Assembly (NCBI GenBank): GCA_009746045.1
Contig: RPFO01000079.1
Span: 4,602,238 to 4,666,237, forward strand
DNA: 64,000 nt
Direction: 5' to 3'
Source: Mesostigma viride
Lineage: Eukaryota > Streptophyta > Mesostigmatophyceae > Mesostigmatales > Mesostigmataceae
In this document: positions 1 to 16,010 of the stretch, one piece after another
Numbering within the stretch: the stretch's first letter is position 1
Layout: the number at the start of each line of letters is the position of its first letter
Notes under the pieces: model-generated
Told to the model about the DNA's origin: nothing
Database searches by the model: none
What the model saw: only the letters and a program-made list of their open reading frames with translations
Position numbers and translations under genes: made by a program

Positions 1-5555
<5,555 letters not shown>

Positions 5556-5989
5556 GCGCTGGGCACCCCAGCGGTCATCCATCACCACGATGGGGTGGTG
5601 GTGGGGAACACATCGGGAAGGTGTCCCGAACCCCTCCGTCGACACATGTTTTTCTGGCGCGAGACTAATCTGCCTGGGTGGGTGGACGTGAACGTGTCCA
5701 CCCGTCTGGCTTAGAACCGTTTTGGCGATCATGTCACAGAAGCCATTGTATAGATTCGGTGCGTTAGCTGGCAGTTGTGGTGAAGTTTTGGTGGGACATT
5801 GTCGTGAGCACATAAATGAAACCATGGAATGTACCCGGTGCTCTTAGTAGCGCCTACAATCTGAATTGGATTTGGTTCCCACATGTAAAAATTATTTTAT
5901 CTCAGTAAAATCGGCAAGTTTTGCCTGGATGTTTTGCCTGGCAACATTGGCTTCACATGCAATGCATTACGGGTTAAGCATGCAATGCA
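5556..5989. other. 3' flank of RSH gene, no gene seen
   Basis: No convincing coding region. A TGTAAA, the type of polyadenylation signal used by chlorophyte algae, lies at about 5885 and could end the RSH transcript; this is weak evidence on its own. Confidence 0.4.
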
Positions 5990-6045
5990 TGAATTGAATT
6001 GGAACATAACTCCGTTGGGAGTATATGTAGCACATACCGCTGAGC
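5990..6045 (-). repeat. Reverse-oriented retroelement 3' terminus (family A/C hairpin)
   Basis: On the minus strand this reads ATGTGCTACATATACTCCCA, then ACGGAGT and an AATTC-like tail: the terminal hairpin (ACTCC-CAAC-GGAGT at 6009-6022) shared by family A and C elements. Only the last ~50 bases are present, directly abutting the 5' end of the forward family A copy. Confidence 0.65.
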
Positions 6046-6296
6046 CACGAGGTAGCCATGGCTGACGGCGGAGCTCATAACTTTCACGTTTGAGCACCAA
6101 ATTTAGCCGTGAATATCACAATCGATGCGTCTTTCTACGACGCACATGTATGCTGATATAATTTTCTGAAGCTATCACGCAATATACGATGAGCAACTAG
6201 GACCTAGATAGCTTATACCATCCATTCCATCCCATGTTCCCCTCCCACTGCAGGACTTATGCTCACGTGACGCAGTAACGTGTCTATTAATTAACG

Positions 6297-7699
6297 ATGA
6301 GCAAACGCCTCTCGATGCAACGCAGCCTGGCGGCTGCGCTCAGCAATGAAAATACGTCTGCAGCTCCCGCTGCAGCTTCGCCCACCGGCCCAGAAGGCAG
6401 CGGCTCCACTAGCCAAGCTCTAGTGGTCGCCCAGCCCCCGCTCGGGCTCGCCTCGCCAGCAGCGTCGCCTGAACCCAGGCGCAGTCGCCCTGCCGAGCCG
6501 ACCTGGGAACCGTTCGACTTTGACGGCGCCCAGCCCGGCTTTTTTGACAAGCTCAAACCCGACAAGATCCTGAGCTACGTGTTTTTCGGATCGTATGCCT
6601 CGCTTCTCGAAATGTGCAAGCAACTCTTCCATCAGGGCCGCCTCACCAATGCTTTCCAGAGGCGCATCCACACCCTCGACCACATCCCCCAATGCCGCCG
6701 CCCCCACCTTTAGCAACGCGTCCTTTTCTCCCTCCTTGGCCGCTCCCTCGAGGAACTTTGGCCCCCCACGCCCCTCACCACCACATTAACCGAATCCTCC
6801 ATCCGCTCACTCCTCAAGGAGGCCCTCGAGCAGCATGTGGCCCCCATCGCTGCAGATGTTGCGGCCACATGTGGGCAGCACGCTGGCTGCCGAGCTTCCC
6901 CTCCTCTCCACCATCTCCACCGCCACCTCCACCCTCCTCGCCTCCTCCGGCCACCGCCACCACCCCCACCTCCGACGTCATCACCGCCCAGCTCCGCGAC
7001 ATCGACCAGCGTCTTAAGGACAATGCCATCACTATCGAGGTCCTGCAGAACACCGCAGGCCTCACCGCCCAGGCGGTGAAGGACATTGCCGCCGAGCCAG
7101 CCCCGGCTTGCCTGGCCGGCGATGCTCCTCCCATCACGACCTGGGCGGACATGCTTAAGCAGCATACCACCTCCACCACCTCCGCCGTCGCAGCACAGCT
7201 CCAGCATACAGCAGAAGCTCCACCTCCGCGAGGAGGCCGCAAGCTCGCCAAGCGCAGCCTTAACGTCATACTCAAGAACTTCGACAGAGGAAGGTGAGAA
7301 TTCCGTGAAGCTTGCACGTGCGTTTGAGAGCAAAATCCTTGATCGCATGGGCCTTCTTGGTGAGATTAAGCTGACCGCCCACCGCCTTCCCCGCGCGCGG
7401 GGTAAGGCAGGGGCGCCCCCGCTTCTTCTCATCTTTAACAGCCCAGCGGACAAGATTTCGTTTTTCAGACGCCGCAAGCGGCTCGAGAACACTCCCTTCA
7501 CCGTGGACGACGACTCAGAGTGACCCTGGCGCATCAACAACGGCGACGGGAGCTATGGCCGACCTACCTCCAGCTCCGGCAAAGCAAGGCGGGCCAGCCG
7601 GTGTACTGGAAGGGGGCGGTCATCTACGTCGGCCACAAGCCCTGGCACGCGCCCCCCTCGACCACCGCGGCCCCAGCGACCCCAGCTGCCCCAGCTTAG
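6297..7699 (+). pseudogene. Degenerate ORF1p-like gene of family A
   Basis: The frame opens MSKRLSMQRSLAAAL, Ala/Pro/Ser-rich, then shifts frame several times. A coiled-coil-like stretch (about 6985-7090) is followed by the recognisable L1 ORF1p RRM/C-terminal-domain signature: a segment ending in FFRRRKRLENTPFTVDDDS near 7460-7520, then WPTYLQLRQ and PVYWKGAVIYVGHKPW before the stop at 7697. L1 ORF1p is an RNA-binding chaperone. Frameshifts and an internal stop show that this copy is dead. Family assignment rests on the spacing of RRK-L-DDD-WP-VYW-G motifs, which I recognise from plant and algal L1 ORF1 proteins. Confidence 0.65.
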
Positions 7700-7918
7700 G
7701 GGAACACAGCAGTAGTAGTGTAGAATAGTTAGACGGTGGCCATGTACATGTAAGCCTTCTACAGGCTCTATACCAGCTGATGCACGAATATTATTTAGCG
7801 CCATGTACATGCGTGCCTATGATGTGCCACACCCCAGATGATGCCTAGCTTTATGTAGTTAAGCTGTGCCCATGCAGAGAGCTGCTCTCTGCTGAGATGC
7901 CACGCTCTAGATAGCTTT

Positions 7919-8187
7919 TGTATTTTCTTCTGATAAGGCACTCCGCAAAGGTGAAAACCATTTGCGTTCAGTGCCCAGCCGCGGAAAACGCGGAAAAACG
8001 CGATCTGCAAATGAATCCGACCGGAATCGAACTGGGGACCTCTCGCACCAACTGTCGTTGACTATAGGACGGACGTCTCCGGCTACCATGGCATCGCCAA
8101 CTTACACCTACAGTCATCCGCAAAAGTTCTCCTTTCCGGGGAGTGATGCAAGCCTTTCGGATTCGGTACTAGATAAATCACTCGTAT
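7919..8187 (-). mobile_element. tRNA-like SINE (SINE-2) inserted in family A 3' UTR
   Basis: Uninterrupted family A copies (43.8 kb reversed; 40.2 kb) read straight through TTTTGTATAGC here, so this segment is an insertion. Read on the minus strand, a pol III A-box-like TGGTAGCCGGAGAC and a B-box-like AGTTCGATTCC lie about 45 bases apart, as in tRNA-derived SINE heads. The 3' part holds a hairpin (GGCACT..AGTGCC outer, CGCAAAGG/CCATTTGCG inner). The target duplication is short and ambiguous (GTAT). Confidence 0.6.
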
Positions 8188-8425
8188 AGCTATGATGATC
8201 TTCCCCACCTATGATCACGGGCTCCCCTTAGCTGGGAGTTGCCCGAGACTCTGGGTCGGGTGCAGGTGCCCTAGTGCACCTAGAGCAAGTGTTGTTTACA
8301 TTCCCACCCTTGTTGTAGGAACTAGGAAGTAGCTTAGAATGTATGATAGGCCATATGCCCCTTCTCAAGGGCTATGTGCTACAGATACTTCCAACGGAGT
8401 CATTAAATTAAATTAAATTAAATTT

Positions 8426-9990
8426 AAACGGAGTCATGTTCCTAATTAATTAATATCGCTGAGAAGGGGCATATGGCTTTTAATACATTCTACGCTAGAC
8501 TTCCTGCAAGGGTAGGGATGTAACTCTGCACCTGCTGTAGTAGGTGCACCATGCAAGGGCCTGCACCACCGTGATCTCTCATAGCACAAAGGGGGCCTGT
8601 CACGGGGTGGAAGATCATCATGGCTATACAAAAGCTAGGGCATGGCTTCTCAGCAGAGAGTGACTATCTGCATGGGCAGAGCTTGGCTAAATTCTTGATG
8701 CAACATCCATGGGAAGTCCCATTGTAGGCAGCTAGGTGTGGCTATTCTGAAGGCATCATCCATGGGGGGCCATGTTACGGGCGCACGTACATGTGCGTAA
8801 GCCACATGCTAGGCTAAGCCTTACTAATCTACACTACTGCTATATTCCCTATCTAGACTGGGGTTGCTGGGTACGTGGCAGGGGGGGCCTGCCAGGGCTT
8901 GTGGTCGATGTGGGTACGGACCGCCCCCCTCCAGTATACCGGTTTCCCCCCTGCGCTCTGCCGGAGCTGAAGGTAGGTCGGCCATAGCTCGCGTCGCCGT
9001 TGTTGCTGGGCCCCAGGGTCGAGTCGTCGTCCAGCGTGTATGAGCGAGTCCGCGAGAGCTTCTTGCGACGACAGCTTATCCGCCATGCACTCAAAGGTGA
9101 GGAGCACGGGGACCGGGCCAGCCTTACCCCGCGTGCGGGGAAGGCGGACAGCCTAGTCGACATCCGCAACTCACCATGCAGCCGCAGCTGAGTGAGTTAG
9201 TGCATGCGGGGGCAAGAATGTACGTCGCGCCTAAACGCCATGAGAAGCGTCTCTGAGGTCTCATCTACCGGCTGGTCGAAGTGCTTGACTATCATGACAT
9301 TGTTGCTGCGCTGGATGATGTCGGCCTCCTCGCGGAGGTCGAGTGCTTGTTGCTTGAGCTGTACGTGCCGCGATGGTGGAGGTGGTGGAGGTGGTGTGGT
9401 GCTTAAGCAAGTCCGCCCAGGTCTGGGTGGAAGGAGCATCGCTGGCCGGGCCAGCAGATGCCGGCTGGAGAGGGATGGACATCCTGCACCGCCTCATGGG
9501 CAGTGAGGCCTGCGGTGTTTCAGTTTCAGTGCAGGCCGGCGCTCAATGGCGGCGATGGCGTTGTCGTGGATGCGCTTCAGTTGTCGATGTCGAGGAGCTG
9601 GGCCTTGATGTCGGCGATGGAGGCGGAAGTGTAAGTGGATGTGGAGGCGAGGAGGGTGGAGGCCGGTGGAGGCCGGGCGACGGTGGTGGAAAGGTGAGGG
9701 AGCTCAGTAGCGGCCAACGTGCCTCCCGCCCAGTGCTGCCACATTGGCAGCAAGGGGGGTCACGTGCTGCTGGAAGGTTTCCGTAAGGATGGAACGGGGT
9801 GGGGATGCGGAGATGGATGGAGCCCAGATCTCGCCATCAGAGCGCATGAGGAGAGAGTTGAGAACGGTGTGCTGGAGTTGGGGGCGGGACGGAGCACCCG
9901 AACAGATCTAGAGCACCGGGGTTAGTAAACCATTTGCCGTCCGGGGTGATGAGGGGGTTGATGCTGTCGAGATGGATGCACAGGTCCTAA
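8426..9990 (-). mobile_element. Family A copy, reverse orientation, 5' part decayed
   Basis: The 3' UTR (8450-8870, with the CTCAGCAGAGAG inverted repeat near 8650) is followed by the ORF1 C-terminal region (8870-9180) and the central Ala/Pro/Thr-rich and helical region (9240-9900), all on the minus strand. Frame is lost many times. It lies tail to tail with the forward copy at 6046-8425. The 5' boundary is unclear. Confidence 0.65.
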
Positions 9991-10175
9991 AGCGAGGCGC
10001 CAGGCCCCGAAGAAGAGGCGCAGTGCAGATCACTGGCGGGGGACATGTTGGCCCAATCGTGATCGTCGACCTTGGAAGGTTGGGGCCGAAATTAAGCGCG
10101 GTTCTGTTGGGCTCTATCGCGGTCGAACGGCACGGAGTCCGTCAGTATCGTGAAGCTTGTTCGATCCTGTTCGTT

Positions 10176-10229
10176 CGCAAGATATCGCAAGTTGCTATCT
10201 TTACATACCAACACTTGCGATATCTTGCG
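10176..10229. repeat. Perfect 17-bp inverted repeat, 20-nt loop
   Basis: Arms CGCAAGATATCGCAAGT (10176-10192) and its exact reverse complement (10213-10229) are separated by 20 bases. It lies about 560 bases upstream of the LRR gene. It may be a foldback element remnant or a structured RNA; no other feature identifies it. Confidence 0.85.
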
Positions 10230-10792
10230 GCGCCTTGGCTACTTGGCGTGCGATCGATTGCTAGGATACACACCGTTGTGACAGGGGTTGTGAAGTCGTT
10301 TTTTTGACTGACGAAAAAGTCACGCGAAGGTATCCGATGATGCAACCGTCCATGTCCCAGTGCCCCGATAGTACCACCGATACTAAATATATCCGGCCCT
10401 CGGCCACTATAGATTCTCTGCTGCCCATGTGCGGCGTGGGCCACAACAACAACAACCAACCAACAACCACGCGCGACCCGGATCACGTGACGCGCCCCCT
10501 TCTCATTTTTGCAGCAAGTGCTGAAGTTGGCCTCGTGATTTTGTGACTTCGCAAGGTGGGTCGGTTGCAGGACAGCAGGAGCCATTGCAGGAATATCGCT
10601 TCTGTACGTCTGTTCACCACGAATATTACTAATTGATGCCATAGGCTCGGCATTTTTCGCACTGGTTGAAGCATCGTTTAGTTTTTCTTTGCTCTAATGG
10701 AAGTTTGGATTTCTCGATAAGCTCTGTGCTGAAGCCGTGTTAAGTAGTACTTTCGAGCCGCCTACAATAAGCGTTTGCGACTCCTGTGGACA

Positions 10793-12709
10793 ATGAACGA
10801 GGTTTTGGCCGTCCGTGGCGTTGGCGCCCATGTGATAGGAACACTTCCGTTGTTGGAGCGCTTGCAGCTACGTCGAACTAACCGTGCGTTCTTGTCTGCC
10901 GTGGATGAGTCTCTCGAAGCGCTTCCCGAGTTGTTCTGGGAAGACGTTGCTGACGTCGCCAGCAAACCAGGAGGGTTCGATTGGCTGCTAACGAAATGTC
11001 CAAATCTACAGACTTTATCTCTATGGTCGCGGACGGCGAATCCAATACCTCGGAGCAAGTGGGACCTAATGCGTCAGGGAGGGCCGGGCAGCCCAGGGAT
11101 GGCAAGGCAGACCCTAATGGGACTCGGCCACTGCCGGCGGCTGCGCACTTTGAACCTGGCGTGCTGCGCCGGCATACGAGATGATTTTCTGGCCGTTGTT
11201 GCCGTATCATGCCGGGATTTAGAGAGGTTGGACGTCAGTGACTGTGACGTCAGCGACAATGGCGTGATCGCACTTGCCCAGCACTGCCACGAGCTCAAAC
11301 ATCTGCTTCTCAGCGACTGCAAGCAAGTCACATGCGCAAGCATCCAGCACATTGCCGAGGGCTGCTGCCACCTGGAGCAGCTCGTGGTCACGAGGACAAA
11401 GGTGACAGACGCCGGAATCACCGCTATCGCCCGACGGTGCACCAAACTGCGCCACCTGGATGTCCAGTCTTGCTCATATGTGACGGACGCAGGCATATCC
11501 GAGGTCGCAGCGCACTGCCCTCGCCTGCAGCACTTGGGCGTCCAGGGCCTTTTACATGTCACAGACATAAGCATCATCGCCGTCGCGGAGGCCTGCCCGG
11601 GCCTGATAGGCCTGGACATATCCGCGTGTATTGCCATGAGTGCGCACGGCATGCGTGTGCTGGCAGACCGCTGCCGAGAGCTTGAACGCGTTGACGTGGC
11701 GAATAGCCAGATCTCCAGCGCCGGTTTGCAGGAGCTGGCATCCCGATGCGCCCGCTTGCGACACCTGAACGCGCGCGACTCGACATCGTTCGATGACGAC
11801 GTCGCCATTGCGCTGGGCTCAAACTGCCCCGATCTGCGCCACCTGGCAGTGGGTCGCATGCGGGGGTTGACGGACGCTGGCATAATCGCGCTGGCAAAGG
11901 GCTGCCCCCTGCTGGAGCACCTCTGCATCCTGTCATGTGCGCACGTGACGGACGCTGGCATGAGCGCGGTCGCCATCCACTGCCCCCGCTTGCGCCACCT
12001 GGAGCTCTGGGATTGCCGCGACGTGACCGACGCCAGCATTTTCTTGGTGGGCGAGCACTGCAGGGAGTTGGAGGAGCTGAGGGTGGGCATGCGGGGGTTC
12101 CGGGTGACGGATGCCAGCTTGAGGCTCGTGGCCCGCAACTGCGCCCGGCTGCGGTCATTCCACATGTCGCACGGCGACCTGGGAGATGCCGCGCTGGCGG
12201 CCGTGATCGAGCAACGGGGGGGGCACTTGGAGGCATTGAACGTCTCGTGCGCGAGCATCGCTTTGGATGAGCTCATGGGGTTGATCGGCCGCACGTGCAC
12301 ACGCCTGCAGTCCCTGTGGGTGGCCTGGTGCTCGCGTCTGTCAGACGCACACCTGGCGGCGCTGCTGTCGTCGGGGCCCGCGGCGGGTGGTCTACTCCAC
12401 CTGGACATCTCGGAGAGTGGATACGGGGTCACGGATGAGTCGCTTGTGGCGATAGGACACATGTGCCCGCTGCTGTGCACGTTGAACGTGCAAAACTGCC
12501 ACGGCGTCACGGATGAAGGGATGAGGGCAGTCGCGGCCGGCTGCCGGCGGCTGATCTTTTTGAACGCGATCGGCACGAGCGCGAGCGGGGAGGTGTTTGA
12601 CATGTTCGCGGGCAGCGGCTGCAGGGTGTGGTGGTTTGAGGACTACGGGATCAGCGACCCGGAGACGCCACCCGATTCGCCGATACTTTACGATGATTGG
12701 TTCGAGTGA
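10793..12709 (+). CDS. Cysteine-containing leucine-rich-repeat protein, F-box-LRR (AMN1/FBXL-like), intronless
   Basis: The 638-aa product consists mostly of about 18 LRRs of roughly 26 residues of the cysteine-containing class (pattern C-x-x-L-x-x-L-D-V-x-x-C-x-x-V-T-D-A-G-I-x-x-I/V-A), from about residue 100 to 610. An example is LRHLDVQSCSYVTDAGI. This repeat class is typical of F-box proteins that pick substrates for SCF ubiquitin ligases. The N-terminus (MNEVLAVRGVGAHVIGTLPL...LRRTNRAFLSAVDESL) is spaced like an F-box but lacks a clear canonical match, so the F-box is tentative. ATG 10793 is the first AUG in frame; an 18-base upstream extension would need a TTG start. The C-terminus is acidic (ISDPETPPDSPILYDDWFE). 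It has no intron, unlike most other host genes here, so it may be a retrogene. Confidence 0.85.
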   Translation: MNEVLAVRGVGAHVIGTLPLLERLQLRRTNRAFLSAVDESLEALPELFWEDVADVASKPGGFDWLLTKCPNLQTLSLWSRTANPIPRSKWDLMRQGGPGSPGMARQTLMGLGHCRRLRTLNLACCAGIRDDFLAVVAVSCRDLERLDVSDCDVSDNGVIALAQHCHELKHLLLSDCKQVTCASIQHIAEGCCHLEQLVVTRTKVTDAGITAIARRCTKLRHLDVQSCSYVTDAGISEVAAHCPRLQHLGVQGLLHVTDISIIAVAEACPGLIGLDISACIAMSAHGMRVLADRCRELERVDVANSQISSAGLQELASRCARLRHLNARDSTSFDDDVAIALGSNCPDLRHLAVGRMRGLTDAGIIALAKGCPLLEHLCILSCAHVTDAGMSAVAIHCPRLRHLELWDCRDVTDASIFLVGEHCRELEELRVGMRGFRVTDASLRLVARNCARLRSFHMSHGDLGDAALAAVIEQRGGHLEALNVSCASIALDELMGLIGRTCTRLQSLWVAWCSRLSDAHLAALLSSGPAAGGLLHLDISESGYGVTDESLVAIGHMCPLLCTLNVQNCHGVTDEGMRAVAAGCRRLIFLNAIGTSASGEVFDMFAGSGCRVWWFEDYGISDPETPPDSPILYDDWFE

Positions 12710-13190
12710 CGGCGCAAAATTCCTGGTTATCCTCTGGCCCGAGATGGTCACATGGGGAGACAAATACACATAGGTGCGCGTGGTGGTCACGTAGGGACCA
12801 ACATGGCGGTGTTCACATAGGAGTATATGTACTCGTGGATGGTATCCCGTGCTTGCGTTTCAGCGCGTGAAAGCTGAGCAGGGTGGGCACCTATGCAGGG
12901 CATGCACGTGTGGAGGGGCCGCAACAACGCATGAAATACCGTATGTTCGCAAGTTTGAATGGAATGCATGCATGCGTGCTTGCATGGATGGATTTTGTTG
13001 TAGCAAACTGACCGGGAAATCCGTGATATGCGTGAATTACTAGCTGCCTACCTGCCATCATAATGTACGTTTTACAAACTGCAGCTTGTGCATGTTCAAT
13101 GCGTGGACAGGAAATGTCATGCATGCATGCCCAGTGGATTTTTCCGAGTAGATGGTAAATTAAAGTGGAAGTATGCTTGGATAAGAACTG
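12710..13190. other. Intergenic, 3' flank of LRR gene
   Basis: No coding evidence. It contains scattered GCATGCATGC-like purine/pyrimidine alternations and nothing I can name. Confidence 0.4.
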
Positions 13191-13202
13191 TATCCCATCT
13201 AG

Positions 13203-13263
13203 TTTTCCGCGGACCGGCACTGAACGCAAATGGTTTTCACATTTGCGGCGTGCCAAATCAGAA
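13203..13263 (+). mobile_element. 61-bp SINE-2 fragment with 12-bp target-site duplication
   Basis: The insert is flanked by TATCCCATCTAG at 13191-13202 and again at 13264-13275. It matches, in inverse orientation, the hairpin part of the SINE at 7.92-8.19 kb: GGCAC...GTGCC outer stem and CGCAAATG/CATTTGCG inner stem. The inner stem differs from the other copy by bases that keep pairing. Confidence 0.75.
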
Positions 13264-13429
13264 TATCCCATCTAGTACGTGCTAATTAGGTAGATCATGA
13301 GCTAGAATTATATCATCGATCTATATGCTAGAAAATGGTGATACACCAAGCTAGTTATATACTGACCCATCATGCATATTGCATGCACATAAACTAATTT
13401 ATAATGTGCATATGCATGCATATAAAAAA

Positions 13430-15040
13430 ATTAAATAAATTGTAACATATCTCCGTTGGGAGTACATGTAGCACATGTCCCTGAGAAGGGGCATATGGCT
13501 TTTAATACATTCTGGGCTACGTTTCTTGCAATTGGGTAGGGTGTAAACTACACCTGCTCTGGATATGCACAAAGTGCACCTTCACCACTATGTATTCCAG
13601 CGCCTAAGGTGCGGATATGTAGGGTGGAAGATCATCATGGCTAAACAATGGCTCGGGCATGGCTTCTCAGCAGAGAGTAGCTCTCTGCATAGGCAGAGCT
13701 TGGCTAAATTCTTAATGCATCATCCATGGGGAGATTACTTGCCATGCTCCTTGTTATGATATGCTCACATGGGTGGATCTTATTGCACCAACAGAACTAT
13801 AGCTCGCCGGATATCGTCTATCGTGTCCGATTGCTGCTGTGGCATGCCTCAGGCATGAAGGAGAAAGGGGGTCTCTGCCCTTTCTTCCCGTTGCGCACAC
13901 ACAAGGATTAAAAGCACTCTGGTGCTCCGTGACTCCCCAACGGGAGCACTAGTTAAATAAATAAATAAATAAATAAATAATTAATGGGGAGTCCCATGAT
14001 AGGCGCACAGGCGGGTAGCCGGGCGTGAGCCACGTGCTAGGCTAAGCCTGACTAATCTACACTACTGTCATACATTCCCTAGACTGGGGTTGCTGGGTGG
14101 CCTAGCTAGGGGCGCCTGCCAGGCCGCTTGTGGTCAACGTGGATGACCGCCCGGCCCCGGCCGGGCTCCAGTATACTGGTTTCGATCCCCCCTGCGCTCT
14201 GCCGGAGCTGGAGGTAGGTCGGCTGGCCATAGCTCCCGTCGCCGCTGTTGTGCACAGTACCACCTGGGTCAAGTCGTCGTCCAGCGTGTAGGAAGTCCCC
14301 TAGAGCTTCTTGCGGCATTTAAGAAACAACAGCTTATCCGCCATGCACTTAAAGGTGAGGAGCACGGGGGCCGGGCCAGCCTTACCCCGCGCGCGGGGCC
14401 GGAAGGCTGACAGCCGACATCCGCAGCTCACCAGTGAGTTGCATGCATGGGGGCAAGATTGTCGCGCTTAAACGCTATGGCAAGAGACTCCGAGTTCTCA
14501 CCTGCCGCGGGCTGGTCGAAGTGCTTGACGATGACATTGTGGCTGCGCTGGGTGATGTCGGCCTCCTCGCGGAGGTTGAGTGCTTGTTGCTTGAGCTGTG
14601 CCGCGATGGTGGAGGCAGTGCCAGGTGGTGTGGTGCTTCAGCATGTCCGCCCAGGTCTGGGTGGGAGGAGCATCGAGCGCTGGCGCCGGGCCAGCAGATG
14701 CCCGCTGGGCGGCGATGTCCTTCACCGCGCCTGTGCGGTGAGGCCTGCGGTGTTTTGCAGGCACTCAATGGCGATGGCGTTGTCGTGGACGTGCTGGCCG
14801 ATGCATGTCGAGGAGCTGGGCTTTGATGTCGGCGGTGGCGGTGGAGGCGGCAGTGGAGGTGGAGGCGAGGAGGGTGGAGGTGGATCGAGACCTGTGACGG
14901 TGGTGGAAAGGTGAGGGAGCTCAGTAGCCAGCATGCCTAGCTCCCATTCCAGCACTTCCACATCTGCAGCGAGGGGAGTCACATGCTGCTGGAGGGCTTC
15001 CGTAAGGATGGAGCGGAGTGCAAATGCATGCAAATGCACA
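13430..15040 (-). mobile_element. Family A copy, reverse, with nested family B insertion
   Basis: The 3' hairpin lies at 13451-13462 with an AATTTAATTT-like tail on its left. The 3' UTR with the CTCAGCAGAGAG repeat is interrupted at 13734-13983 by a family B piece. Minus-strand ORF1 remnants follow to about 15040: the C-terminal WPTYLQLRQ region near 14200, the helical region 14475-14770, then a Pro-rich N-terminal part. The N-terminal third is missing. Confidence 0.7.
13734..13983 (+). mobile_element. 5'-truncated family B element, 250 bp, with target-site duplication
   Basis: ATGGGGAG occurs at 13726-13733 and 13984-13991. The family A copy at 8.7 kb shows the uninterrupted site (CATCCATGGGAAGTCCCAT). 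The insert ends with a hairpin (CTCCCCAACGGGAG, 13933-13946) and an (AAAT)n tail. Confidence 0.85.
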
Positions 15041-15143
15041 TGGCCAATCTATTGCGCATGCATGATATGCTTCGAATTCGATCTCCGTATTTTTGAACCC
15101 GTCTGCGCTGGTTGGACATCTCATCATTGCATGATGTATCATG

Positions 15144-16010
15144 CAACCAAGGTGTACTGGAGGGGCGGGGACCTGATGATCAACCACATGATGTGGACGC
15201 CCCCTGCGGGCTAGAATAGCTTGCATAATAGCCCTCGCTTGTATCCATTGTTAGTCACTGCCGCTATGGCAGCCATGCTGAGAATGTTTGCCTAGCTGTG
15301 CCAACACTGATCAAGGAGACAACCAGCGCAAGCCAGAAATCGGGAGAATCCTGACCATGGTAGCTCAAGCCTGCCGTTATCTTGTCCGCGTGTTCGAGTC
15401 GTTCAGGCGGATGAATATGAATGGTGATGGAAATGTGTAGCCTTGTGCACTGAAATTATGGCTGGCTTACGTGTAGAGGGACTAGATGACCTAGACGGTG
15501 GGGCCGGAAACAGCTTGCTTGATCAGGGCGTGTGTTTCGAGCCTAACTGGCCGGGAGTGTCTAGTGGTGAGCACCATTGCTGCGATCGCTCTCCCACCAT
15601 TTACGAGGAAATACCCGCAAACCACTGAAAAGGTCTAGCTAGTCAGTCATTACATTAGCCATGCCATACATACCTATAGTCATGTGCACTGCTATAACGC
15701 ACGGTCCACAACCAGCCATAGCCTTAGCTTAGTCCTTGTACAGCCATGCTACGTCCTGGCTATGATCAGATTACTTGCCCACGCTCCTTGTTATGCCATG
15801 CTCACATGGGTCTTATTGCACCCACAGATTGCCGGATCGTTTAGCGTGTCCGATTACAGCTGTGGCATGCCTTTGGCATGAAGGAGAATGGGGGTCTCTG
15901 CCCTTTCTCCTATTGTGCACACACGTACAGGGATTAAAAGCTCTTCGGTGCTCCGTGACTCCCCAACGGGAGCACGAGTTTAATCAATTAATTAATTAAT
16001 TAATTAATTA
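15144..16010 (+). mobile_element. Family B element (ORF1 C-terminus plus 3' UTR), with SINE inserted
   Basis: It begins inside a reading frame ending KVYWRGGDLMINHMMWTPPAG and a TAG at about 15213, the last residues of an ORF1p-like protein. The B-specific 3' UTR follows, with an AGC-UUCG-GUGCU type hairpin, a second hairpin CTCCCCAACGGGAG (15959-15972) and an (AATT)n tail. A closely similar copy is at 41278-41778. The extra sequence at about 15311-15650 includes a SINE. Confidence 0.75.
15311..15559 (+). mobile_element. tRNA-like SINE-1, 249 bp
   Basis: It is nearly the same as the reverse copy at 45925-46175, which defines the ends (TCAAGGAGACAACC... to ...GGCCGGGAGTG). An A-box-like TGGTAGCTCAAGCC and a B-box-like GTGTTCGAGTC lie about 35 bases apart. 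It has no poly-A tail. A target duplication is not clear for this copy. Confidence 0.7.

Larger units (their letters stand above)
6046..8425 (+). mobile_element. Family A ORF1-only LINE-like element, most complete copy
   Basis: The 5' UTR starts near 6046; the same sequence is found reversed at 34.5-34.9 kb. An ORF1-like frame runs 6297-7699. A 3' UTR of about 700 bases holds the inverted repeat GCAGAGAG-CTG-CTCTCTGC (from about 7872). The end is a hairpin at 8387-8400 plus an (AAATT)n tail. No reverse transcriptase or endonuclease is present, so the element is non-autonomous, of the half-LINE type. A SINE-like insertion interrupts the 3' UTR at about 7919-8187. Other copies or pieces lie at 8.4-10 kb, 13.4-15 kb, 33.9-34.9 kb, 35.4-36.1 kb, 38.2-43.1 kb, 43.6-44.05 kb and 44.4-44.7 kb. 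Confidence 0.75.

Noticed and set aside
8015-8100. A tRNA gene on the minus strand
   Set aside because: A- and B-box-like words are present, but the T-stem and acceptor stem do not pair properly, and the segment is an insertion shared with another locus; called a SINE.
11074-12603. 509-codon minus-strand frame opposite the LRR gene
   Set aside because: It is antisense to a clear LRR coding sequence, with no domain and shadow-like composition.
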